A stretch of DNA of 64,000 nucleotides from Chaetomium olivaceum (taxonomy: Eukaryota > Ascomycota > Sordariomycetes > Sordariales > Chaetomiaceae): positions 992,001 to 1,056,000 of the forward strand of contig JAYWVB010000006.1 in NCBI GenBank assembly GCA_039881045.1. Reading direction: 5' to 3'. Under the pieces are notes generated by a model, which saw only the letters and a program-made list of their open reading frames with translations, had not been told where the DNA came from and did not search any database. Below, piece after piece: positions 33,262 through 44,400 of the stretch. A program made the translations under genes and the position numbers. How positions within the stretch are numbered: the first letter of the stretch is position 1; every line of letters starts with the position of its first letter.

Positions 33262-36133
33262 ATGTTAGATTGGAAGCTTCGCTATCCTGGCAGGAAACCC
33301 TACAACGCACCTGACCCCTTTTCTCATGCTTGTTCGCAAGAACAATGCGGGCTCATCAACATCAACAACACCATTGACTATGGCGACCGCCTTGAATGTC
33401 TCCGCAGGAGCTTTGAGTGGGAGATGGATCGGCTCTATCTCGCTGAGGAGACGAATCGCCGTCGGCTCGCCAAAGACAAGGAGGCAGAGGAGCAGCGACA
33501 AAGGGAGCGGGATATAGCTGAAGCGGAGGTGGAGCAATCGGAGGGCGACAACTCGAAAGTGGCTGCAAAGGGGACCTCGAAGCTCGGAACTGGCACCGTG
33601 GCAGAAGACAAAGCACTCGATACTGATGATGAGACCCCCAAGCCCATGGAGCCCTTCTACGCGGAGTTTGAATAACACGCTTTCAAACGCTTGAGCCTAA
33701 CCCCTAGCGGAAGTAATGTCAAAGACGGGAAAGTATGCATCGTAGACGTTGTCATGGGAGATCCCGTTATCGACGATCGCGATGGCCGCCAATGGTATGG
33801 TACTCAGGGACGCGCCGGCATCGCAAGGGCTTCATCACGCAAACCAACGTATCCGCTTCGGGAACACCCGGCCAGGAAGTGCTGCCCGAGAGAATACGAA
33901 TACGCTCCATGAAAATTAAAGAGATCATGGCCAAGATTCTCTCAGAACCTGGAAGCATACTCAGTAGATCGGAAGGTGTTGTTCCCATCGTGTTCGTGAG
34001 GCCTTTTATTTACTACGAGCAAACGCTTCGAGACTAGGTGGTGTACCGCGCTGGAAAAGAGATTTTCCCACTCCTCCGGAACAGATGACGGAGCTTCCGC
34101 TCGAAGAGGCATAGTCAAAAAGGGAACCCGAGTGGAAGGTGACAACCCACCCCCACAAGGATCGAGAGCTCATATCCTCCATAATTGCAAATTCCCAACC
34201 TCTCCAGAATGAAGAAGGCAGCAGCACTGCAACTGGTAAGCAGGATACCCAGAAACATGAGCTGGGTAGAGAGACCAAGAAACGAGAAGATTGCAAAAGT
34301 GAAAAAGGCAAAGGACAAATTGGCAAGGAACAAGACGACAAAATAGAGGACGGCAAAAAAAGAGACGACAAGAGAGAAGACGACAATGAAATCGATTATG
34401 ACGACCTACACGACATCCCAAAGACTCGAACCGCTTTGCATCATCTAAAATGTCTACTGGCTTTCACTGACTCGGTGATCCTAGCCAGGAGAGCATACCT
34501 TGATATTCCGACATGCCATAAGATCCACTTTTCGGATCTCTGGCTCCTTTTTCGGGCCGGGATTGAGGTGATACGTGCCAATGGCAAACAGGCCTACCAT
34601 GTTATTGAAGTCAACAGCGCTCCCCACCGTGTGGTACCTCCATGGGAACGCTACTGGGTCGGCCTTGTCGCTAACAATCGAATTAAGCCCCCATTTAGAA
34701 TCAAGTGTGTCTACATCGACTTTGATGGTAAACACTTGGGGCCAGTAAACAAGACCTTTGACTTCGAGGTTTGGGGGCGAGCAGGATGTTACCTCGCTTG
34801 AGGTCTATCCACTCCGCCTTTTCCAACCCCGGCAATCCGGGGTTACAGAAAGCGAGTGGAAAGACTTTGAATCCATGGCAGTCCCCGAGGACCAGAGATA
34901 CCGACGGAAGTTCAAGCGCCGAGGGGCGAAATTCCTCGACGTCATTAGCGTGAGGCACATGCACTATGCTGGGCCGATCTTGGGGTCACGGGACGAGATC
35001 GAGAATCAAGTAGTCATTGACTCCGAGACGGCCTTTTCTAGCAAGGACAAGACGCAGCAGCTGTGAAAGCCCGAGTTGAACATGCTGCTTGGAAACCCAT
35101 CTGTGGATGACGAGGCAGTCGAGAAGGAACCAGAGAATGGTTGTCGCGGCAGCTGTTGTCGAGGTGACATCGTATACGACGATACATTCCTGGAGCGGAA
35201 GATGAGAACCGACTACACCGAATCCCTTTCCCCAAGGAGCATGGCGAGCAGCCCTCCGTCGCTATCGTGCCTAGGCTGCTAAAGGAAGTTGAGCGCAGGT
35301 CTATATCAGATGACGAACTGGTCATTATGTCGCACCGGGTATTTGGGTTTGTCCTTCGTAGCCGGAAATGGGGTATGTTCTCATTTTGCTTCTCACAGAA
35401 TCCCTTGACTCGTTTTTTGTTTCTCTGAACTAATACTTAATCTTCCATCGCAGCGCAGCTAGACTTGTCGTTTCTCGATGATGCCCACCCCTCTGAGGAG
35501 GCGACCGGGGAAGCTATACCACCCAAGGAAAACAAACCTCCGAAACAGACAGTTATGGCATTCGACCGCTTGGTATTAGAGAAGGGTCACCGGCCAATGA
35601 TCGAGTCTCTTGTTGCCCAGCACTTTCGAGACAGGGAATTGGCAACAGGGCAGAGCAAACAGGTAGACATTGTCAAGGGGGAAGGTCCGTTACCCACCCA
35701 TCCGCCGCTAGGCTCGTCGAATATTTAACCGTTATCCCACAGGGAAGGGACTAATCTTGCTTCTTCACGGGGCACCTGGAGTTGGCAAAACATCCACGGC
35801 CGGTACGTGCTCTTGTTGGTTTTTTTGCCCCTTCTGCCACCTCCCACATGGTAGCCACTGAACTCTATGTGGTCTTCCTTCCCATTTAACTGCTCTGACG
35901 CACTACGAGTCCCTCCCCCGTTCAAAAGTTAAAACTGACTATCAAGCAGAGGGAGTGGCAGAGCTTTTCAGGAAGCCCCTATTCCAAATCACATGTGGCA
36001 AGTGGAAGGCATCAACAGTCCTCTGTTGATGACTGCGGCGTTGTGCTCACCCACATATCTTATTGCTTGCTAACGCCTCACCTAGGCGACCTCAGCACCA
36101 CTGCACGAGAAGTGGAGAAAGCCAAACCCTAAC
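33262..36133 (+). pseudogene. Decayed AAA+ ATPase with DUF7025-type N-terminus
   Basis: Relative of the intact AAA+ gene at 46122-50166. Recognisable pieces in order: LRRSFEWEMDRLYLAEETNR with a charged coiled coil; a helix-strand block ending LPERIRIRSMKIKEIM; VPIVFVRPFIYYEQTLRD; the DUF7025-like core LHHLKCLLAFTDSV, IHFSDLWLLFRAG and CVYIDFDGKHLGPVNK; YPLRLFQPRQ; FGFVLRSRKW; an intron at about 35372-35455; GLILLLHGAPGVGKTSTA (Walker A); AELFRKPLFQITCG; then GDLSTTAREVEKAKP and a stop. Breaks seen: TAA at 33673, frame changes near 33815, 34030, 34120, 34765 (a run of five G) and 35235, TGA at 35064, and loss of everything after the first third of the ATPase domain, including Walker B and the arginine finger. 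At least seven defects make a pseudogene far more likely than assembly errors. Confidence 0.8.
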
Positions 36134-36472
36134 CCGTTCATAGCTGCGCGGCGAGACCTGATCGACGAGTTGGAAGAGAGGCACCCGCGACACAAAACAC
36201 AGAACTAGACAGACCTCTTCACGTTCAAGCTTGTGTTTACTGATGATGGCAAAGATGGAGCTTCAATATAATGAAATTTCCGGTCATCAGTAGGCCCACA
36301 TCATTATGTCTAGGCCCAGTTACCCGGGGCCGCCCGTCTGATAGAAACGGAGCTAACCATGACGCCTACTTTCTTCTGCACGCTATTGTCATTCCCATGC
36401 CATGATGTCAGTTTAACGCCCTGATCGGCGGCCCAAAGTGATATATTTATCGAATAGTTAAAAGATAACGTA
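36134..36472. other. Flank between the AAA+ pseudogene and the transposon
   Basis: About 340 bp without a recognisable gene; may include the unrecognisable rest of the ATPase pseudogene. AT-rich at its right end, where the transposon inserted in AACGTACGTT. Confidence 0.4.
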
Positions 36473-36514
36473 CTTGCATAACGAAGCGCCCACCATAACG
36501 AAGCGCCCACTTTT
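36473..36514 (+). repeat. Left terminal inverted repeat
   Basis: Begins CTTGCATAACGAAGC and ends CCCACTTTT. It is the exact reverse complement of 38281-38322. Confidence 0.95.
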
Positions 36515-36574
36515 CCCGGACCTCAACCACTTTGTGTAAGTCAATTCAGCCACAACAGCTCAAATCAATTGAAA

Positions 36575-38229
36575 CTACTCGGAGTCACTGTCTTCAGACA
36601 TCTCGCAAACTACTTGACATGTCCGCGCATTGTGGCCGGGCTTCTTGCAGTTGCTGCAGAGCCGAATGCGTGGCCCACCCACTGTTATACAACCACTACT
36701 CCCTGACGTTTCCTCGCAGTCCTTATCACCAAGTCCCCGGTCAGCCATCAAACCCTTTGCCTCTTGTAAACTAAGTGATCCTCCTTCCTGCAGACGCGTT
36801 TTCTTTGTCCTACGGCGCTTGCTTAGTCGCTCATTTGCTGTACGAAGTTCCTGGGCCTCAGCTCGGAGTAACACCATTTCATGTGCCAATTTTGAGATGC
36901 TCTTGGCCTGCAAGTCGATGATGTCGAAAATGTGAGTCGGAGAGCTACCTTGATGGTTCTCGATCTTCCGCTTGAGAGTGATGGAGCTCTTGGTCGCGTC
37001 GTACGCATTGGATGGGGTCTTCAGGGCCCAAGTCGAGGCTGTTCCGGGACGCGAGTTTGGAGGAGATGGGGTAAGTGGCTTAGGGTCGAGGCAAGAAACT
37101 ACCAATTCAGGGTCAAAAGGAACAAGGCCAGTTGCTCTAAAGCCCGCTCGTATGTTGTTCGCTGTGATTGAAGCGTGAAATGCCTCGACAAACGCGTCGA
37201 AGAAGTCCTCCTTCGTAATGTGGGTGATCTGCATCCGCATCATCTGCTCAATCCGCTTGCCGTACGAGGCCTTGAGCGGACTAAAACACCCAACATCAAG
37301 AGGCTGGAGAAAGTGGGAAGAATGGGGAGGCATGCAAAGTGTAACAATGTTGTTGGCCTTGCAGAAATCTTCGAAGTCGACCGAGTGGTGGCTTTCGTGG
37401 CCGTCAAGGATGAGCAGTCGATGTACCCCTCTCGTACGGCGTTTGGTAGCCTCGTCGAAATGTTTTAGCCAATCGAGGCCAATCTCATTTGTTGTCCAGC
37501 CATTCTCGCTTGTATGGACTCTCCATTCGGGCTGGAACCGGCTGTCCTGGTACCAAGGGAGGAGGTGGTTTTTCCCCTTGACGACAAAGTACGGCGGCAC
37601 GACCCAGCCATCCGCACACACAGCTTGGATCACCGTAACCCACTCTCGATTGCCAGGCTGCTTTGTGCGAGGCCGTCCACGTCGCTCGGAGCTCGTCACG
37701 ACCTTTGCACTCGAAAGTATGCCCATCTGGAACCCAGTCTCGTCGAAGTTGTAGATGTCCCCCTCTTGGATCGCGTATTTATCGATTACGTTGCGTACGA
37801 GCCGAAACCACGCGTTTACTACGTCGGGATCTTCGCATTGGGCTCTCTTGTAATCGATTTGCGTCGGAAACGCGTCGTAACCTTGGAATGTCGCTTTACG
37901 AAACCGTTTGCCCATCGGGGTCCGACGCCCGACGCGCCGCGTGCGGCCCGAAGGCGATCGGCCATTTCTCGAAGGTCCGAGAGCTGGGGCTGAAATCCTC
38001 GCGCATCAAGGTCGAGTACTCTCTCAAGAAGGACTTGCTCTTCAAAGTCAGTCAGTTTTCGAAGGTTGGCTGGTATTTCGCGTCGTGGTTGCTTTCCGGC
38101 GCGTCGGTCGCGGAGCGAGCTTCGTGAGACCTCGTAGATCGCAGAAGCTTTTCGGACAGAAAGTTTAGGGTCTTTCTTGAGAGCTTCAAGCGCAAGGATC
38201 ATACGAGTTTCTTTTGGAAGAGATTCCAT
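36575..38229 (-). pseudogene. pogo-family transposase, single frameshift
   Basis: The N-terminal part (38229 to about 37850) has a helix-turn-helix/CENP-B-like DNA-binding region: ALKKDPKLSVRKASAIYEVS, RSSLRDRRAGKQ, LTDFEEQVLLERVLDLDARG and GPRWANGFVKRH. The C-terminal part (about 37860 to 36575) has the DDE domain: YNFDETGFQMGI (first Asp), VHRLLILDGHESHHS (second Asp), MPPHSSHFLQPLDVGCFSPL (region of the third acidic residue), followed by a helical tail and a CCHC knuckle, CSNCKKPGHNARTC. Between them the frame changes in CGACGCAAATCGATTACAAG: RFRRK in one frame must continue as IDYKRAQCEDPDVVNAWF in the other, consistent with loss of one A. Otherwise full length (about 550 aa), so either a recently inactivated copy or an assembly error. 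Confidence 0.88.
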
Positions 38230-38280
38230 TTTGTTGTGTGGAGAAAAGTGAGGATAGAGTTGGAAGGTTGTTAGGTGTAA

Positions 38281-38322
38281 AAAAGTGGGCGCTTCGTTAT
38301 GGTGGGCGCTTCGTTATGCAAG
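38281..38322 (+). repeat. Right terminal inverted repeat
   Basis: Begins AAAAGTGGGCGC and ends GTTATGCAAG, followed by the TA target duplication. Confidence 0.95.
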
Positions 38323-38324
38323 TA

Positions 38325-38899
38325 CGTTTACCTTCCATCCCACAAATTTCAGCACACGTAGTAATCTGAACCTCAAAGTATCTGTGGGCCAACCACCTAT
38401 AACCGGACGAATCCATCGAGAGAATTTGGTCGATAAGTTGATAGGGGTTGGGGTTGGAGTTAGGGTTGACTACTGATTACAACGAAGGCGTTAACTCCAG
38501 GTTCCATAACTTAGGAATTCCTGAGTTAGCAAAACCATAGTTAACACTGTTTTTCGCCACCAGATCTTGGCAATCAAGCCCAATGAAGGCATGTAAGCGA
38601 GGTCCTTAGCGTGGTACATTGAATCCGTGGTGATGGGAAGAATGGGATGGTTTCCCTTTGTACCGCCAAATTTGGGTGCTCAAAGGGGGAAAACGTCGCT
38701 TAGTCACTTAGACGGTGGCAAATTCGGTACATTGAAGGTAGCCCCATCACTTTACTTTACATCACTTTGCGCGGCCGATCAGGCCGTAAGTATCCAGGAA
38801 GAACCTAGAGTTGGTGGTAGGTATTAAAACTGCGTTTGGAGCGGTGTCCTTCAATCAGCAACTTTTCCTTTTTCTCTCCAACTTAAGGCATCATTAATC
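38325..38899. other. Intergenic with a telomere-like run
   Basis: Right flank of the transposon and upstream region of the F-box-like gene. Contains GGGGTTGGGGTTGGAGTTAG plus GGTTG at 38444-38468. No gene recognised. Confidence 0.4.
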
Positions 38900-40502
38900 T
38901 TGCTTCCCGTTCACCTCGTAGCTAACTTATTATCGGCATGTCAGACAGGCATAACACAGACACGCGCGGGGTGGTATGCAATGACCCTTCGCAGCTCGGC
39001 AATACAAAAACACCCTGGATGGACGGCTCCCCCTGTGGAGATCCGCCTCCTAATTTTTGAGGCCATCACGCAACAAAAACATCCAGGCTGGGCTTCATCC
39101 GCCGCTGTTTGCAAAGAATGGCAGCTTTTTATTGAGAGGGAAAACTTCGGCCAGTTACACCTGGGCGTACCTTGTCTGGACGATTTTGAGCACATTACGG
39201 TCCGGCGGCAACACCTCGTCTACTCTATCTCGCTTGATATCGAGCTGCCATGCTACACCTGTCGATGTTGCCAGACTTACGAGTCGGAGACGTGGAAGAA
39301 CCAAAATTCGTCCATCCTCAGCGGCTGGACGTTAGTGAAGCAGAAAGGCCTGGCGTTGGAGCTCAACGCACACTCACCTAGCGACTCGGACCACTGGTTC
39401 AAGCATTACCGTTTCAGCTATGGTCCTGTGGATGATGCCGAGGACGATAGGTTGTTAAACGATCTGAAGCATGGCTGGAGGAATGCCCAGCAGGAGACCC
39501 AGCCACCGAGGATGGCCGTCTTGCGCCTGTTCACGGCCATCAAGCTACGGTTTCCAGCCGAACTTCCTCGCGTGGACGTCGTCACGCGACTCGCCATCCG
39601 CAGGCAGCTCCGACGCCGATTCCGGCCTATAGACTTACAGCTCGTGCTGGGCAAACTCGGACACTTGGAACACATGGTCTATGAGCCTTGGAGAGTGTGG
39701 AGGAGCTTCCACGCCCGGCAAGTTGATCGGGGTGCGTACCTAACCCGTCGGAGCCTGCAGACGGTATACCTTTCGCTAACACCGGTACATTTGAACGACA
39801 TAATACTCAGTTTTCATTCGAAATGGCCTTCCCAAAACTCTTAAGACATTATCCGTATTTGAAGACTTTGACGATAGCCTTGTCGCTGCTCTGGCTCCCC
39901 CAGGGTTGTTAGGCCCCATTTTCTCCGTCGACTCCGTCCGCATTGCCGATCCTTGTATCGGCGCAGCCTTTGCCTCCAGAAGCCTCGACCTAGAACATCT
40001 TTCTGTGTCGTACCTGTCCAAAGCCGAGGACTTCTTTAGAGCCTGTTTGCAAACCTGGATTTGGGAACATCTGCAGTCACTAGCCCTGACATCGGCGTTG
40101 CTACAGCCCGCGGGAAACAACCGCAACGCTATCTATGCCCTACTATCGAACGCCGCCGCCGCGGCGATGCGAATGCCTAAACTACATACAATGGTGCTGT
40201 GGAACGGGAGAAGGGGCAACGCCTGTGCGTTTCTATACCACCACCACGACAAAGGCCGCCCATGCATCGCATGGCGAGGCACGTGGGATCTCGAGCTCAC
40301 TTACGCAGTCGTGGAGGCGTGGCAAAACGTTGCCTCCCAAGTTTGCCCGTCGTCGGATCTTGGCATAGAGAAGCAGCATATCCCTGGGCGGGTTGATCCC
40401 CACGCTGATGCTATCCATTGTCTGGCCTTGCCCTGTCCAGTGGTTGAGCATGCATCCCTGGAGCAGATGAGGCGAGAGGGAGCCTGCCGTACAGCATGGT
40501 GA
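38900..40502 (+). CDS. F-box-like protein
   Basis: Probable substrate adaptor of an SCF ubiquitin ligase or a lineage-expanded F-box-like protein; target unknown. Exons 38900-39731 and 39811-40502 give 507 aa. The intron (79 nt, GTGCGT...CTCAG) is needed to join QVDR to VFIRNGLPKTLKTLSVFEDF, and phases agree. The F-box-like segment is at about residues 40-85: PPVEIRLLIFEAITQQKHPG, then ASSAAVCKEWQLFIERENF. It continues with HLVYSISLDIELPCYTCRCC, KGLALELNAHSPSDSDHWF and a C-terminal half with leucine-rich strands (LEHLSVSYLSKAEDFF, LQSLALTSALL, MPKLHTMVLWNG). This layout matches a large family of fungal F-box-like proteins. The first 30 residues are atypical, and an internal ATG (at 38981, reading MTLRSSAIQ) is an alternative start. 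Confidence 0.78.
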
Positions 40503-40966
40503 CTACCTGACCAGTAATGGGTAATGTCATAAATACCGCTTGCCGTTTTACCTGTCCCTTACTTAGTTTAGGTACTTGACAACATGGGGATGGTGAATAG
40601 CAGGATTTTCAACCTGCGTGAACGTTCTACGCGCATCGAGACTCTCGTTCGGCACTACCTCCATACTTCCAGTCGGCCGCGCACTCCGTTGCCGGATCAA
40701 AATAACCAAAGTCCCAAACAGCTCGAGACTTGGCGACAATTGGGGATTGTGAATCACAAATGTCAAGCAAAAGGATGAATATATCGTTTGTTTCAGAATG
40801 TTCGAACTTGCAGAGTTGTATCAAGGCACCACCTTGGTAAAACAAGCCGGATGTTAAGTGAGGATGCCTAATTTGTAGGAAAGATAGAAACGCTTCTCAA
40901 ACCTAAAAAAGCTCCTCTTCTTTTCTTTTCTTTTTCTTTTCTTTTCTTTTCTTTTCTTTTCTTTTC

Positions 40967-40997
<31 letters not shown>

Positions 40998-41432
40998 CTA
41001 AGTTGAATTTCTGTAATTCGGCACAAGGCTGTGTAAACACCTGGTCCGCCTTCCAGGTTGGCGCGCGTGGACCAAGGTGGTCCACTCAGGCGTTTGCACC
41101 AGGCAGTGCCATTCGCCTGCATTCGCCTACATGCATGGTACTTATGCAAGGGTTAGCGGTTGCTCACACCCAGCCACGTCGCTTCAGGGGAGCAATTTCA
41201 AAGACCAGCTGTTCCGCGCTCCACAAACTTTTGGCAACGCGGCTGAGACAATGCGGCACAGTCGATACTCCTGAAATATGGCAAGAAAGGCCGCAGTTGT
41301 CGTCAATGCTGCTTCTATCCCTTACGACCTTCGGATGGGAAAGTACCTACCTAGACGACGCAATAAGTCCGACTCGAGTGGGCCTCGGTATCGATTTGCC
41401 GGGTTTTGCCCATCCAGAAATCTCACTTCAAC
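40503..41432. other. Intergenic with a CTTTT microsatellite
   Basis: About 930 bp. A pentamer microsatellite sits at 40914-40997. A minus-strand open frame (40845-40627) reads FILLLDICDSQSPIVAKS but shows no family match. No gene called. Confidence 0.4.
40914..40997 (+). repeat. CTTTT pentamer microsatellite
   Basis: About 16 units of TTTTC with a few interruptions, ending in a T10 run. Confidence 0.95.
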
Positions 41433-44400
41433 ATGTTGGCCGCCAAACCGCTTCGGCTCCTCGCCGGAGCCTCCCTCGTGGGATCCGTTGCCGCCGACGC
41501 TGGAGATGATTTCTCCAACAACTTGTTTTCTGACCTGGCCCCGTACGTGATGCAGACCGTACCATAAATGATATGGCGCTGACTCGAGTCTTACACAGGC
41601 TGCTGGCGTTGTTTGGTGAGAGGGTTACCATGCAGTTCATGAGCCAATCTACGGGATGGGCTGAAAATATCATCCTGGCAATGGCCCCATTGGGTATTAT
41701 TACTGCGATTGTTGGGGCTATTAGGGTCGGCGGCCCGACATGGCTTCGAGCCATCATTGGAAGAGCAAGGGAGAGCCGGGCCGTCGTTGAGGCTGAACTA
41801 ATGTCCTCCACTTCGCAAGAAGTGTGCGAGCTTTGGAATGGTCGGCAAATTGTGAGGGTAATGGGAGTGGGACCTATCCGTGAATTCATCATCTTGTTAC
41901 CCGGGGAGGACGGTGAGGTTCGAGGGCCGGTAAATGGGGTACAAGTAAAAGGATTGACGGATTCTAAAAAAGAGGGCCACGAGGCCGAGGATCGGTACCT
42001 CAAAAAACACGGTGAGTAACCCCAAGCCTACCTGTCCACGACAGTGCTAACCGTCATACTAGTGCATACGTTTCGAGACAGCATCTTCGACCCCTCCAAA
42101 GTAGTCGGGATGTTCAAGTCGATCCTCAAGACGAAAAGCCCCGAGTCTCTGCGTAGCGGGGATCTTGAAGGAGCTTTGCCCAACTCTCCGGATACCATGA
42201 GTTCAAATGCGCCTGAAACAAACAACGACCCGGGCCCTAGACCCAAGCGCAGCGGCCGCCCCGTCGTCGTGATTCGCAATCTGGACGCACCCGCGCCTAG
42301 CCTCACGTTCAATGTGCGGAGTCAACTAAACAGGGGAGAGTTGTATCTGGTTGCGGTACTTGGTACAGTCCTTCAGCTCGGCGTCCTGATCTTCTCCGGA
42401 TGTGCTACCTACCACCCCGATCTCAGGTCTCGGTGGCTCAAAGATGACAACCCCGCCGCCGACTACGCCTTTGCCTGCAACGCTGGGGGAACTCTGCTCT
42501 TGGTGGCGGGCATGCTGATTTGTGCCCACGTCGTCGAGGGCAGCACATCAGAAACAAGATACCAGCCAGTCGAAGGTGAGGCCCGTGTCGTGTGGCTGCA
42601 AAAGTCAGGCACTGTCAACGACCAGGCCTTCGAGTCGTTTGCCATATTTCCCCGCCAACCACTGTCTCTAATTACAACATCCCAGCGCTGGGACGCCGGG
42701 GGTTCACAGCAGCCCATACTTGGAGAGACCATCGCCGTCATCGGAACAACCGTCGGTCTCTGCGGCTTCGTCGCGCAGTTTGTAGGCCTGCGCGGCCTGC
42801 ACTGGTCGTCATCCATTGCCCAGCTCATCGCAATTGCCTTCATGGTTGTCCTCAGAGCATGGGTTCGCCGCAATCTGGCACAGTTGCCGGCGGCTCGCCG
42901 CCTACTTTCGGGCCACGAAATGGACTGGCTGGCCATGACTCTCGCCGACAATCTCGCGAAAGCCCCCTGGCTAAATCCCCCCAAGGACGGTGGGGATCCC
43001 CAGGCCGGGACGGAAGGAGATGGCTCCCAGAAAAACGAGCAGTTGGATCGGCAGAGCAGGCCGTGGGATTGGAAACCCACCGCGGTCGAGAATCCGGCAA
43101 CACTCCTAGCCCTCCAAGAAGCCGATGGATCGGAAACTGCATCGGAAACAAGGGCGCAAATGACAATGATGCTAAGAAGAGACCTTGGAGAGGTTGCAGA
43201 TTGGCAGGGACCGGCATCCGCCGAGGCAATTGCTCTGGCTCGCGCGATTGAGATCGCCATGGATACATTCTTCGACACGAAACCAAACGTAAATGGTAAA
43301 CTTACCTGGCATCTCTCCGTTCCTAGCTCTTCGGAGGACTCTCGCAGTGAATCGGTAACCTTTCGTGTGGAGCAACTTGCAACCGGCCACTGGAAGGCTT
43401 TTTCGGACGAGCTTGAGGCCGCACTCTCGTTATGGTTATATTCGGTGGCTGAGCTCGACCACACGCCGGGGAATGATCTGGCAGACGACGACGAACACAT
43501 CAAGCCTGGCGATAATCGCCGGACAAACGAGGGGGGACGCCTCGAGATCAAACCTATGCGATCCAAAGATGACACGTGGCTGCGCATAAAGGGAGAGCAG
43601 GCAAAGCGCAGCCTCCGACTCCTAGGCCAGTCTACCGAGTCCCTAGATCGAGATCTTCGGTGGTGGATACCTAGGCTTGATACTACCAGCGTTACCGAGG
43701 TACGTATGGACGGCGAGCAGACAAACAACGGCGACATCATCGAGGTCGACAACTATCGCATCGTCGGATGTGCATCTAACTGGGGCCCTGGCTCATACAT
43801 ACATCGAAATTCCAACCATGAAGGTGCCAGTACTGCTTCTGGCGACGACAGACCTACCTGGACCATGGCGGCCGAATCATCCATCCCCCTAGCCACATTA
43901 TTTGCCCAGCACATGTTTACCTCGTTTATGTGGGCTGCAGCGAAGAAGATGAAGTCACACATTCCTGGCGGAGCGGACATTCTGCCTTCGGAGAGGGACA
44001 GCGCACTCTCGACATGGACGTCGTTCGCACTGCGCAACGCCAAACTCCACAAAATGGCCCAAGACATCCAGGGTACCGGCCTTGGGAATCTGGGAGACGT
44101 CTACCTGGCCCTCATTCCACCTCTGAGCATCGAACGAAAGTTACCGCAGCCAGACGCCATCATTGAATTGGCGCGAAAGAACGCGAATCCACATGGTCAG
44201 CCGAGGCAGTGGAGCAACGTGGCCGATGCCTACTTGTGGCTCATTCGAGCAGTAAAGGGGTTACAAGAAGATATCTTGACCAGGGCAGCCGCCCTTTTGA
44301 TAGACCATTTGAGGGCTATCATCGACACCATCGAGCTATTGGAAAGTCAGCACATCGACGAGTCCGGCATCCAACAGTTAAAGGAAGACAGGGATCGTAT

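Larger units (their letters stand above)
36473..38322 (-). mobile_element. pogo/Fot1-class DNA transposon with 42-bp inverted repeats
   Basis: An 1850-bp element bounded by inverted repeats at 36473-36514 and 38281-38322 that are perfect over 42 bp. Each repeat contains two copies of the 17-bp word ATAACGAAGCGCCCACC, probable transposase binding sites. TA at 36471-36472 and 38323-38324 is the target duplication expected for Tc1/mariner-pogo elements. The flanking bases AACG and CGTT extend the symmetry, so the original target was probably the palindrome AACGTACGTT. It carries one transposase gene on the minus strand, which is frame-broken. Confidence 0.93.

Noticed and set aside
36310..36510. 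Frames starting MGASLWWALRYAST at both transposon ends
   Set aside because: Translations of the inverted repeats; no gene.
40627..40845. Minus-strand frame FILLLDICDSQSP...
   Set aside because: Considered as another STAND-like fragment because of a hydrophobic strand ending in Asp, but no flanking motif agrees.
42463..43752. 429-aa minus-strand frame inside the ankyrin gene
   Set aside because: Ser/Arg-rich shadow of the plus-strand coding exon, which has clear domains.
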